DNA from: Pedobacter frigoris | GTDB taxonomy: Bacteria; Bacteroidota; Bacteroidia; Sphingobacteriales; Sphingobacteriaceae | Direction of reading: 5' to 3' | Assembly (NCBI RefSeq): GCF_005116445.1 | Contig: NZ_SWBQ01000002.1 | Location: forward strand, 248,001-312,000 | Length of the DNA: 64,000 nt | In this document: piece after piece, positions 36,594 through 43,848 of the stretch | Position numbering within the stretch: position 1 is the stretch's first letter | Layout: each line of letters begins with the position of its first letter | Translations under genes and position numbers: made by a program | Notes under the pieces: generated by a model | Told to the model about the DNA's origin: nothing | Database searches by the model: none | What the model saw: the letters and a program-made list of their open reading frames with translations, nothing else

Positions 36594-36615
36594 ACCCGGC
36601 CATACTGGACCGGGC
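36594..36615 (+). terminator. Rho-independent terminator after the 48-residue gene
   Basis: CCCGG (36595-36599) pairs with CCGGG (36610-36614), extended by C601-G608 around a short loop, and is followed by CTTTTCT. Confidence 0.75.
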
Positions 36616-36619
36616 TTTT

Positions 36620-37116
36620 CTCCCTCTCAACAAATCTACCTGTGTGTCCACCCTCAACTCATTTTCACCATTCCATTTCACTCCATCTGTTTAATAAGCG
36701 ACTGAGAAAGCTAAACAGATTTACAAAAAGCGTATCGTTACAAGTAAATGACAATCCGCTAATAAGCTGATCTTCCAAACCAACTTAAACAATAATCAGC
36801 CTGCATTGCGCATGGAATTGAACTTTAATTTGACCAGAAGGATGATCAATCCGTGCAATACGCCTATAAACTGTAGGGAGTTGAAAACAATTTTTTTGAT
36901 TTACAAGGATTGATTCGTTTAAAACAAAATGATAGCATAACGGTTCACCTATTATATAAGAACATAATGATCATGGTGCCTATTACAATTCAAACAATTT
37001 TGGTCTTACCGAATTTCACACTTGCATGAGTACAGTTAAAATATTCAAGAAGTTTAAACAAGAACAAACTTTTATTTGTAATTATCACACAGAAAACTAG
37101 AATTAAAGAAAATATC
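36620..37116. other. Gene-free interval upstream of pfpI
   Basis: About 500 bp with no credible open frame on either strand. It is AT-rich towards the right end. The only notable item is TGATCATGGT at 36968-36977, a 10-nt match to one arm of the inverted repeat at 27352-27385, 149 bp ahead of the pfpI start. Otherwise I see nothing in it. Confidence 0.6.
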
Positions 37117-37680
37117 ATGGGACAATTAAGTAATCGAACTATCGCTGTTTTATCAGAAAACGGCTTTGAAGAAACCGAATTAACAAGTCCGGTTCAAAGA
37201 TTAAAAGAAGAAGGAGCAAAGGTGCATATCATCTCTTCAAAATCAGGTAAAATACAAGCTATGAAGGGCGATCATCAGTGGACAATAGAAATAGACGTAG
37301 ACAAAACCATTACTGAAGCCAATGCTGAGGATTATAATGGGCTCTTAATTCCTGGCGGAGTATTGAATCCCGATTCCTTAAGAAAGAACGAAGATGCAAT
37401 TGCTTTTGTAAAAGCCTTTTTTGCTTCAGGAAAACCAGTTGCAGCCATTTGTCATGGACCTCAAGTATTAATTACAGCAGAAGTAGTAAAAGATAGAAAG
37501 CTAACTTCCACAAAAACGATAAAAATTGACCTGGTTAACGCAGGCGCCGATTGGTATGATCAGGAAGTTGTTGTAGATGAGGGCCTCGTCACCAGTCGGA
37601 GTCCGGAAGATCTCCCAGCCTTTAACGATAAAATTGTAGAAGAATTTGCAGAAGGAATTCATGAAGGCCAACATCTTTAA
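37117..37680 (+). CDS. DJ-1/PfpI family protein (type 1 glutamine amidotransferase-like)
   Basis: 187-residue cytoplasmic protein of the PfpI/Hsp31-like family. The nucleophile elbow AICHGPQVL carries the reactive Cys followed by His at about residue 110-111. The NGFEETELTSPVQRLKEEG segment near the N-terminus supplies the conserved Glu (about residue 16-17). The GLVTSRSPEDLPAF end is typical. Relatives act as chaperones, proteases or glyoxalase-type deglycases in stress; the activity here is not decidable. It fits the surrounding stress-type gene block. Its stop overlaps the stop of the chimeric remnant on the other strand. Confidence 0.92.
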   Translation: MGQLSNRTIAVLSENGFEETELTSPVQRLKEEGAKVHIISSKSGKIQAMKGDHQWTIEIDVDKTITEANAEDYNGLLIPGGVLNPDSLRKNEDAIAFVKAFFASGKPVAAICHGPQVLITAEVVKDRKLTSTKTIKIDLVNAGADWYDQEVVVDEGLVTSRSPEDLPAFNDKIVEEFAEGIHEGQHL

Positions 37681-37880
37681 TAAATACCATACTCATGACA
37701 AATGGCAATGCCAAACTTTACGCCATTCACTTCGAATATTTTCCGGCCAGTACCAAGAATCCAAAAGTCTGTAGGCAGTAATCTAACTTCAAAGCCTTCA
37801 TCGTTTAAAAATAACTCAAGGACAAATCCAATGTCATAATTGTCTTCAACTACATAAATGCGAGGTTTCGGAGTATTCAT
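37677..37880 (-). pseudogene. Receiver-domain fragment joined to a nitrilase fragment
   Basis: From the ATG at 37880 the first 36 or so residues (MNTPKPRIYVVEDNYDIG...GFEVRLLPT) are the start of a response-regulator receiver domain with the acidic pair E-D. The remaining 30 residues, containing GRKIFEVNGVKFGIAICHE, match the region around the catalytic Cys of carbon-nitrogen hydrolases. The frame then stops at GIY. Neither domain is complete: the receiver lacks its phospho-acceptor and the hydrolase lacks most of its fold. This is a recombination scar that happens to keep an open frame. Expression is possible, function unlikely. Confidence 0.65.
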
Positions 37881-37889
37881 AGTTTTCAC

Positions 37890-37915
37890 AAGACCCGGCA
37901 TTTCTACCGGGTCTT
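37890..37915 (-). terminator. Rho-independent terminator of the Crp-type gene
   Basis: AAGACCCGG and CCGGGTCTT form a perfect 9-bp stem around an 8-nt loop. It lies 14 bp past the stop of the regulator ending at 37930. Because the remnant at 37677-37880 begins right after it, that remnant lacks read-through from this gene. Confidence 0.75.
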
Positions 37916-37929
37916 TAAAAACATTCCAA

Positions 37930-38529
37930 TTACTGTTTTCTAATCCTCCTTAGCGTTCTCGCACTGATCTGCAGGTATTCAGCTATTTCGTCATCCATTC
38001 TCGCTTTCAGGGGTGGCCACATACAAGGATACAAATTGTAAAATTCCCTTACCCTGTCATCTGCAGCCATATTCAGCAATTTCAGGTGTTGCCCTTCCTT
38101 TACCTCATCGTATTGCATCACTACTAGTTGTGCAAATTCCTTCATCCCTTTCCAGGTGTCGTAAATCACTGTCATTTCCTCTATACCGATCTTTGAAACC
38201 AAAGTATCATGACCGGCAACGATCGTATACGGCGAGTTCGTCAGCTCCAGGAAACTCAGAAAAGCAACAATCCTGTTTTCCCTGTAGAAACGTTTCACAT
38301 GCTTCCCTCCGTTTTCATCATGCAGATACACATAAATGTATCCCCTGATAATAAAGTAAGCGAATTTAGGTTTCTCACCCTGTTTCACCAGCACCTCCCC
38401 CGAGGCCGGACTATACTCATCCATGTTTTTCAAGAGATAAGGCTCCAGTAATACAGGAAGAGGTTGTTCAGGTTTTATGCTCCTCAGCAAGCGCATTAAT
38501 CTTTCAAAAGCATTTTTAATAGTTAACAT
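37930..38529 (-). CDS. Crp/Fnr-type regulator (cyclic-nucleotide-binding fold)
   Basis: 199-residue cytoplasmic transcription factor of the short Bacteroidota Crp type. Residues about 35-125 form the nucleotide-binding beta-barrel (GEVLVKQGEKPKFAYFIIRGYIYVYL), with the dimer helix afterwards. The C-terminal HTH (about 175-199) is MDDEIAEYLQISARTLRRIRKQ. No Cys cluster for an Fe-S centre and no clear cAMP-phosphate loop (GE-x8-RSA), so it probably responds to another ligand. It is transcribed alone and ends in a clear terminator. Its targets are unknown. Confidence 0.88.
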   Translation of the reverse strand: MLTIKNAFERLMRLLRSIKPEQPLPVLLEPYLLKNMDEYSPASGEVLVKQGEKPKFAYFIIRGYIYVYLHDENGGKHVKRFYRENRIVAFLSFLELTNSPYTIVAGHDTLVSKIGIEEMTVIYDTWKGMKEFAQLVVMQYDEVKEGQHLKLLNMAADDRVREFYNLYPCMWPPLKARMDDEIAEYLQISARTLRRIRKQ

Positions 38530-38597
38530 ATATGTTTTAAATCGTTAGATGTATAGTTTTAATACGATCCTCCATATATGATTGTCCCCTTTCGTCG

Positions 38598-38616
38598 TCC
38601 TGAACTTGGTTCAGGA
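38598..38616. repeat. Short palindromic dispersed repeat (TCCTGAAC family)
   Basis: TCCTGAAC-TTG-GTTCAGGA forms an 8-bp hairpin. It belongs to the same loose family as the inner repeat of the MITE at 24506-24531 (CATCTTGAATTTATTTCAGG), and a degenerate half copy follows at about 38662-38675. Such CGTCATCCTGAAC-type extragenic palindromes are frequent in many bacterial genomes. Confidence 0.6.
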
Positions 38617-38689
38617 TCTCTCCATTTTAATTTGTCATTTCATAATTTCTCCATGTTTAAAGTTCAGTTCAGGATTTCTTTTTTATACT

Positions 38690-39013
38690 CTAAATCCAGA
38701 AAGAGTTATTAATTATCAATTTTTTGATTAAGATTAGCCCAGCAACGGCTCCGCTCTCTAAAAGAGCCGCCGCTGGAACTAACCATTGGCGCACGCCCTG
38801 AGCGCCATTTTTGTCATCCAGAACGTATGTGAAGGATCTAAACCTTCCCTCCCATTCCTTGATCATCTTTTCTCTCTTCAACAAATGCTCAGTCTGAATC
38901 TCCCTTACCCCATCCAACAACGCATTTTCGTCTTTCAGCTTTTCCCTTTCCCACTTCTGAAACTCCAGTTCCAATATTACTGTTTCGTATAAAGCTTTAT
39001 AATCCTGGCCCAT
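38690..39013 (-). CDS. Hypothetical coiled-coil protein, interrupted by a dispersed repeat
   Basis: 107 residues counted from the ATG at 39013 (MGQDYKALYETVILELEFQ). An earlier ATG at 39037 lies inside a dispersed repeat and is unlikely. Residues about 1-60 are a charged helix likely to be a coiled coil (EKLKDENALLDGVREIQTEHLLKREK). Residues about 70-80 are encoded by a dispersed repeat (38811-38844), after which comes a hydrophobic stretch (AALLESGAVAGLILIKKLI) that could be a membrane segment. The family is not recognised. The repeat inside the frame suggests that the C-terminal part is not original, so this may be a decayed gene. Confidence 0.4.
   Translation of the reverse strand: MGQDYKALYETVILELEFQKWEREKLKDENALLDGVREIQTEHLLKREKMIKEWEGRFRSFTYVLDDKNGAQGVRQWLVPAAALLESGAVAGLILIKKLIINNSFWI
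38811..38844 (+). repeat. Dispersed repeat, copy 1
   Basis: Begins TTGTCATCCAG and ends GAAGGATCTAAACC. A second copy in the same orientation is at 39024-39054, differing by a 3-nt gap and a few bases in the middle. It is related to the common CGTCATCC...GAAGGATCT extragenic repeats. It lies inside the weak frame 38690-39013. Confidence 0.6.
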
Positions 39014-39023
39014 AGCACCTCCT

Positions 39024-39054
39024 TTGTCATCCAGCATAGCGAAGGATCTAAACC
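39024..39054 (+). repeat. Dispersed repeat, copy 2
   Basis: TTGTCATCCAG-CATAGC-GAAGGATCTAAACC, the second copy of the repeat at 38811-38844, about 180 bp away in direct orientation. It lies just upstream of the start of the coiled-coil frame. Confidence 0.6.
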
Positions 39055-39140
39055 ATCAACAAAGGCTGCGACTCATATCAGGCACATCAGCACCTAATAG
39101 CATCATTACAAAAATTATTGAATTGAGAAACCTATCAGAT

Positions 39141-39743
39141 TTATGATCTGGCAAATTTGATTAAAGGTTCAAAATTTCCTTTATCAGCATTACGCAAAGC
39201 AGCAATATATTTCGTCCGCATATCACTTCCTTGTGTTAAGCCGTGACCTCCCCATGTAAACGCATCAAGTTCAAATATTTTATTCACTACCACATCAGCA
39301 ATGAGCCTTGAATGCCGTCCATTACCATTTTCAAAGCAATGAATAGATACAATACGATGTTTAAATCGAATCGCAATTTCGTTTGGATGATAAGTCATAT
39401 GTTCTACCCAATATTTACAATCATCAAGCAACGCACGTAAATCAGCACTTATTAGATAAGACTTTACACCAATATTCTTTTCCGATTTCCGAAATGAACC
39501 TGCCCAACGCCAAACACCAGAGAGCATTTTCACATGAAGTGTAAGTATAAACTGCTCGCTCAGAATCTCCAATGCTGTAAACCTTTTCCTCCGTTGTCTT
39601 AACCAGAGCATAGCTTCTTCAATATTACGTTGCTCTGCCTCGTCCAATTCTCCTCTTGTTGTAATAAATGGGATTAGGAGACCATCCTTTTCTTCTTCAT
39701 CAAGTGGAGTTTGCCCATCAATATAATCGATCTCTAGTCCCAT
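39141..39743 (-). CDS. Mobile mystery protein B (Fic-domain protein)
   Basis: 200 residues with a Fic fold, the family that transfers AMP or similar groups to proteins. The motif is H135-C-F-E-N-G-N-G-R143-H-S-R146. Compared with HPFx(D/E)GNGRxxR, Pro is Cys and the Mg-binding acidic residue is Asn139; the Asn is, as far as I recall, common in the mobile mystery B group. The upstream region LSEQFILTLHVKMLSGVWRWAGSFRKSEKNIGV is also characteristic of the family. It overlaps the HTH gene upstream by 10 bp, so the two are co-translated. A toxin-antitoxin or regulatory role is inferred. The pair is typical of mobile regions. Confidence 0.88.
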   Translation of the reverse strand: MGLEIDYIDGQTPLDEEEKDGLLIPFITTRGELDEAEQRNIEEAMLWLRQRRKRFTALEILSEQFILTLHVKMLSGVWRWAGSFRKSEKNIGVKSYLISADLRALLDDCKYWVEHMTYHPNEIAIRFKHRIVSIHCFENGNGRHSRLIADVVVNKIFELDAFTWGGHGLTQGSDMRTKYIAALRNADKGNFEPLIKFARS

Positions 39744-40201
39744 AAGCTTTTTGGAATTTCTCTTTTAAGGTCTTGAGTCATCTCTTCAACAGCCTGGGTT
39801 AAACGTTCATTGGTGTTAGCCTGATCTTCGAGTGACATCGTAACCGAGGTGCGTTTTACAATTTCAATTGCTATTTTCCGCGCACGATTTTCAATCATAG
39901 TTTCCAATGACCCTTCCATTGGAACAAACCCATAAACAAGCTTCATATTAATAGCCTCTCCAGCTTCCCTTAAAGATTTAAGACTTATAGAACCTTCTGA
40001 TTCCCGTCTTTCTAAATCTTTCACACCTTGTGGAGATATTGACAAATACTGCCCAAATTGCCTTAAGGACATATTCAAAGCCTTACGCACACTGTTAATC
40101 CATCCAGATGAAGGAACTGATAATACTGATAATGAGCCGTACAATCGCAGTTTTTTATCCAGCTGTCTGATCATCATTAGTTTACTGTTTTTAAGTTTCA
40201 T
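39734..40201 (-). CDS. Mobile mystery protein A (HTH protein)
   Basis: 155 residues, partner of the Fic protein. The central XRE-type HTH spans about 35-80 (SVRKALNMSLRQFGQYLSISPQGVKDLERRESEG). The tail is helical (MIENRARKIAIEIVKRTSVTMSLEDQ). This layout matches mobile mystery protein A, always found next to protein B. It probably represses the pair and may neutralise the Fic protein, but neither has been shown here. The upstream 40202-40335 stretch is AT-rich and could hold its promoter. Confidence 0.87.
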   Translation of the reverse strand: MKLKNSKLMMIRQLDKKLRLYGSLSVLSVPSSGWINSVRKALNMSLRQFGQYLSISPQGVKDLERRESEGSISLKSLREAGEAINMKLVYGFVPMEGSLETMIENRARKIAIEIVKRTSVTMSLEDQANTNERLTQAVEEMTQDLKREIPKSLWD

Positions 40202-40335
40202 AAACAGATATTTTTAATTTACTAATATAAATCTAAAACTTTAAAAAAAGTGATATATTTAAAGTAATACGCTTATTATATGTAAAAAAATTAAAGCTAC
40301 AGCATTAATTAAACAGCAAAAACTTCTCAATTCAA

Positions 40336-40681
40336 TATTTTCAAAGAAAAGCTATTCCCCTTGTATTTTTCAATCGCATTTGTAATGAAATGATCGTACC
40401 GAAGGTTATTGTTGATGACTTTGAAGGTGTGCTTGTTGCAGTAGCAACATCTGATTAAACGTGGAAAGAAAAGAATAACTCATCTTTCTGGCCCTGAAAT
40501 CTTGAATGTCTGCAAGACAAGAAAAGCCGGTTATTTAAAAGCTTTAGAGAAACATGGTATTCCTGTTGACGAAAATTTGATCATTCATTACGATTTATCT
40601 GTTTCGAATGTGAGTACTTATATCGATTATTTTTTGGCGCTGTCACCCAGACCTGATGCGATTTTTGCTATTAATGACCCC
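40336..40681 (+). pseudogene. LacI-family regulator fragment with frameshift
   Basis: An internal piece of the LacI/PurR sugar-binding domain. One frame gives YFQRKAIPLVFFNRI...VPKVIVDDFEGVLVAVA; near 40440 it shifts to QHLIKRGKKRITHLSGPEILNVCKTRKAGYLKALEKHG and runs to DAIFAINDP. The N-terminal DNA-binding domain is missing, and the C-terminus is cut at 40681, where a TonB receptor fragment starts on the other strand. It is clearly non-functional. LacI regulators often sit beside TonB receptors of exactly this type, so both pieces may come from one lost sugar-uptake locus. Confidence 0.75.
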
Positions 40682-41228
40682 ATTCTGCTGGTAATCCCCT
40701 TACCGCTAAATACCTGCCCTCACCCTGATCGCGTTCGATCGAAACGCCGGGTATGCGCTGAACGGCCTCGGCTGCATTTCTGTCGGGTAGTTTGCCTATT
40801 CCGTCTGCCGCTATAACATTAAGTACATTCACAGCGTTCTTTTGAATATTCAATGCCCTGGCCTCACTTAATCTGTTGCCGCCGTTTGACGAGATCACCA
40901 CTTCATTTAAAGTATTGGAGACCGGTTTTAGTAAGACATCCGGAACAATAGTGACTTTACCGGGCTCTACCATGATTTTTTCATTTCCCTGCTCGTAACC
41001 CAAATATCCCACGGTGATGGAATAGCTACCGGGGGAAATACCGGTGATGGTGAAGTTTCCGTCGAAATCTGTTATGACGTTTTTTTGAGTTCCATTGACT
41101 TTTACCGTCGCACTGGGGAGCGGGTATTTTGCGTCAAGCACCTTGCCTTTTACTGACCCTGTTTGAGCGAGAGCAGTTAAGGAAAAAAATAAAAAACTAA
41201 GGGTAGCTAAAAAAGTGATTTTTTTCAT
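40680..41228 (-). pseudogene. N-terminal fragment of a TonB-dependent receptor
   Basis: From the ATG at 41228 the frame encodes a signal peptide (MKKITFLATLSFLFFSLTALA), a carboxypeptidase-regulatory-like domain (about 25-105) and the first part of the plug (SEARALNIQKNAVNVLNVIAADGIGKLPDRNAAEAVQRIPG, up to YLAVRGLPAEW). Relatives of this TIGR01782-like type are 800-1000 residues; only about 180 remain. After PAEW the reading frame runs into the LacI fragment and stops at 40671. The start and signal look intact, so a secreted plug-only peptide could be made, but no function is expected. Confidence 0.78.
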
Positions 41229-41485
41229 CACGCTTAAATGATTAGTATATGTAAAATTTATGGCACAAAAACCCATTAATACTTAACATTTGTAAACTTT
41301 TTCCGATTAAGGAATTCTTAATAAGGTGTTATAGTTAGGTTAACACGTTAGCGATGAAAGAATCGTCGAATGCAAATCTGCTTCCACACTGCTGGCAGGC
41401 TGGTTCGGGTCTGCTTCACAAAACAGGTACCATTTGCGAAGCAACCTGCCACCTGTGTACTATCAGGGCTATAGCAGGTAAACAA

Positions 41486-41518
41486 GAACAGCCCCGCAGT
41501 TTGACTGCAGGGCTGTTC
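41486..41518 (-). terminator. Terminator of the PUL 2 operon
   Basis: GAACAGCCCCGCAGT and ACTGCAGGGCTGTTC form a 15-bp stem with one mismatch around TTG, followed on the minus strand by TTGTTTACC. It lies 20 bp past the GH76 stop. The rest of the gap 41229-41538 holds a weak imperfect inverted repeat around 41413-41450 and no gene. Confidence 0.75.
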
Positions 41519-41538
41519 GTCTGCAAAATATTTATTTG

Positions 41539-42696
41539 CTATAAATAACCTTCATTTTTAAGCAATGTAATGGATTCCATCAAAGCAGCTCCACTGATCT
41601 GGGCCCTCAATCCTGCTTTTCCGGTTGTAGGTGCCTGCCACCAGTGATAACCAAACAACACTACAGGACTTTTTGTTGTTCCGTTAGTCCAGAGCAACTG
41701 GCCGCTGTTCTTTAAGAAATTGACATACCGCTTTCTGCTGGCTTCGGGCAAATCTTTGTGCCTGATCAATTGGGTAAGGTAACGTACAAAGATCCCTTTG
41801 AACAAGTTTACATCATGATCTTCCTGCTCTGCCCAGTCACTCAGCACCTTGTTATTGGCATTGACAAGGGTGCTAGTTGCCCAGTCCGCAGTCTTGATTG
41901 CGTCGTTCAGGTATACCTTGTTTCCTGTGATTTTGTAATACTCCAGTGCTGCACCCATATAGGTACCTGCATTGTAGGTCCAGTCACCATTCTTATCGTT
42001 GATGTTTTCAAAGACCCTTCCGGATTGCTGCACCACACGGTTTTCCTTGATCCAATTGTAGATTTTAGAAAGCCATTCAAGGTTATTGAAGCCATTGATC
42101 TTTTCAGATTCCCCATACTTTTGCCAGCGTTTTGCAGCGATGATTGCCGCAGGACCATTTGACGGAACACCTTTGCTTTTCCCCGCTGTATTATTTTCAT
42201 GGTTCCATGCGATACCTCCACCGTCAAAGTCATTCCATCCTTCAAGGATCCACTTCCATAATTGGGTAGCTGAAGTCTCATAGCGTGCATCTCCGGTGAT
42301 TTCCAGCGCGCGGAGATGTGCAACTCCATGCCAGGCCATATCATCATAATAGTTGTTGTAAAAGCTTTTATTGTTCTTCGCTTTTACCCCTTCATAGAAA
42401 TCATAGATTTTTTGCTTATAGATGTCATTTTTGGTCCGAGCATAAGCATCTAACATCACTTCCAGACCATGAGCTTCCGGCCAATAGTCGTACTGACCTA
42501 TGGCCCCGAAATTATCATTATTAAAATGATGTTTTGTAGAATTCCAATAGACGTTTACAAAGCTGGTGCTACTGCTATCAGCAGCAGTAGTCCAGTTGAT
42601 GTTATACTTTGCACGACGGTCAATGAATTCATCGTCTATTTTTCCGCAAGAGCTGATGATCAGCGCAAGTGCGGACATATAAATTAATTTCTTCAT
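41539..42696 (-). CDS. GH76 endo-alpha-1,6-mannanase, lipoprotein
   Basis: 385 residues. The lipoprotein signal ends at C17 (ISSCG), so it is probably a surface or periplasmic lipid-anchored enzyme. The GH76 catalytic pair D118-D119 is in the YYDDMAW motif; the surrounding (alpha/alpha)6 barrel signs are present: YWPEAHGLEVMLDAYART, TQLWKWILEGWNDFDGGGIAWNH and NGPAAIIAAKRW. It cuts the alpha-1,6-mannan backbone, as in yeast mannan. It is the last gene of PUL 2, 6 bp after the SusE-like gene. This defines the likely target of the locus. Confidence 0.92.
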   Translation of the reverse strand: MKKLIYMSALALIISSCGKIDDEFIDRRAKYNINWTTAADSSSTSFVNVYWNSTKHHFNNDNFGAIGQYDYWPEAHGLEVMLDAYARTKNDIYKQKIYDFYEGVKAKNNKSFYNNYYDDMAWHGVAHLRALEITGDARYETSATQLWKWILEGWNDFDGGGIAWNHENNTAGKSKGVPSNGPAAIIAAKRWQKYGESEKINGFNNLEWLSKIYNWIKENRVVQQSGRVFENINDKNGDWTYNAGTYMGAALEYYKITGNKVYLNDAIKTADWATSTLVNANNKVLSDWAEQEDHDVNLFKGIFVRYLTQLIRHKDLPEASRKRYVNFLKNSGQLLWTNGTTKSPVVLFGYHWWQAPTTGKAGLRAQISGAALMESITLLKNEGYL

Positions 42697-42702
42697 AGCT
42701 GA

Positions 42703-43830
42703 TTAATAAGTAATAGCGTGATTGTAATCTGTAACGTCCGGACTTAAGGTTAGCGTAATGCTGCACTTCGTAGCACTCCTGTTAGGGAATTTGAACGAGA
42801 AGTTCCATCTGTCTTTATCGCTTTCGTTGATGTACACATTAAAGTAAGGTCCGGTACCCGCAGCCGGTGGCTGGTTATCGCGGTTTATGCTGCCCAGTTT
42901 CTGTTCTACACCTCCCATGGTAATCCAGAAGAAGTACCTGTCATCTCCAAAGCCTCCTGAAGTAAAGTCTGGCACCAGGTCAGTTAGCTTCCATACGCCT
43001 TTGCCCTGGTAGGTCAGTGCATTTCTTTTCTGAGGGGTACACATCCATAAGTCGATTTTATTGACCTCAACTATAGATGCAGATCCGGTAAGGAAGTCGA
43101 GCTTAACTCTGTAAATACCATCTTTAGCTACTGTACCACCGTTGGCATTTTCTTTGAAAGTAGTACCCGAAGCATCTACAGAGAACGTTCTGGATGCGCT
43201 GGTCTTAGAATCTACGAAACTGTATTTCTTGCCTGCAAGTAATCTCGTGAAGATCTCAAATTCATTACCACCGGTCAGTCCTTTCATGTTCAGGGCCTGA
43301 GCCAGATTCGTTCCTCCTTCGGATCCTTCACCTGTAAGGAATACGGATGTAGGTGCATCTATACCGCTCAGCCTGGTGATGGTAAGTGTCCTGATTTGTT
43401 TAGACATCACCTTGGTAAGTCCGCGTGATGATTTCACTGTCCACTTAATCGTCCCCTGTGTAGCACTTGGGATACCGGCAAGGGCAGCAATCTGGTTCAA
43501 CACCTTATGGGTGATCACCGCTCCCCTGCTGATGCCATTATTGTCTGCAGGAGCTACATATATTGGTTTAGAGAAGTCGCCGCTTTCCTTGTCAAAAACC
43601 ACATCATAATAAACCAGTCCGTTATCCTGGGCAACTGCCTTTTCCCACTCAAAATAAAGGCTTGGATTGCCGGATGCCTGTAAAGTAACGTTTCTTCCAT
43701 TGTCTGGAGCGTAAAGTGTGGTGACTTCAGTAACGGTTACTTCTTTAAACTTCTCCTCTTTAGCACATCCGCTAAAGGTGAGTAACACAATTAGGGAAAA
43801 TGCAAGTTTTGATAATATATTCGTTTTCAT
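42703..43830 (-). CDS. SusE-like outer-membrane glycan-binding lipoprotein
   Basis: 375 residues. Lipoprotein signal ending at FSGC, followed by KEEKF. An N-terminal SusE-type immunoglobulin-like domain (about 35-140: LYAPDNGRNVTLQASGNPSLYFEWEKA, YDVVFDKESGDFSKPIYVAPADNNG) is followed by starch-binding-like modules (about 165-370). Such proteins bind oligosaccharide at the cell surface and support the SusC/D complex. Located between SusD and GH76 in PUL 2, 18 bp after SusD. Confidence 0.88.
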   Translation of the reverse strand: MKTNILSKLAFSLIVLLTFSGCAKEEKFKEVTVTEVTTLYAPDNGRNVTLQASGNPSLYFEWEKAVAQDNGLVYYDVVFDKESGDFSKPIYVAPADNNGISRGAVITHKVLNQIAALAGIPSATQGTIKWTVKSSRGLTKVMSKQIRTLTITRLSGIDAPTSVFLTGEGSEGGTNLAQALNMKGLTGGNEFEIFTRLLAGKKYSFVDSKTSASRTFSVDASGTTFKENANGGTVAKDGIYRVKLDFLTGSASIVEVNKIDLWMCTPQKRNALTYQGKGVWKLTDLVPDFTSGGFGDDRYFFWITMGGVEQKLGSINRDNQPPAAGTGPYFNVYINESDKDRWNFSFKFPNRSATKCSITLTLSPDVTDYNHAITY

Positions 43831-43848
43831 TGTTTGTCTGATTAATGG

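Noticed and set aside
41413..41450. Imperfect inverted repeat, considered as a riboswitch or attenuator
   Set aside because: No known riboswitch core is visible and no gene starts directly downstream on either strand.
41354..41548. 64-codon plus-strand frame before the GH76 gene
   Set aside because: It runs through the PUL 2 terminator hairpin and into the GH76 coding end; composition is not protein-like.
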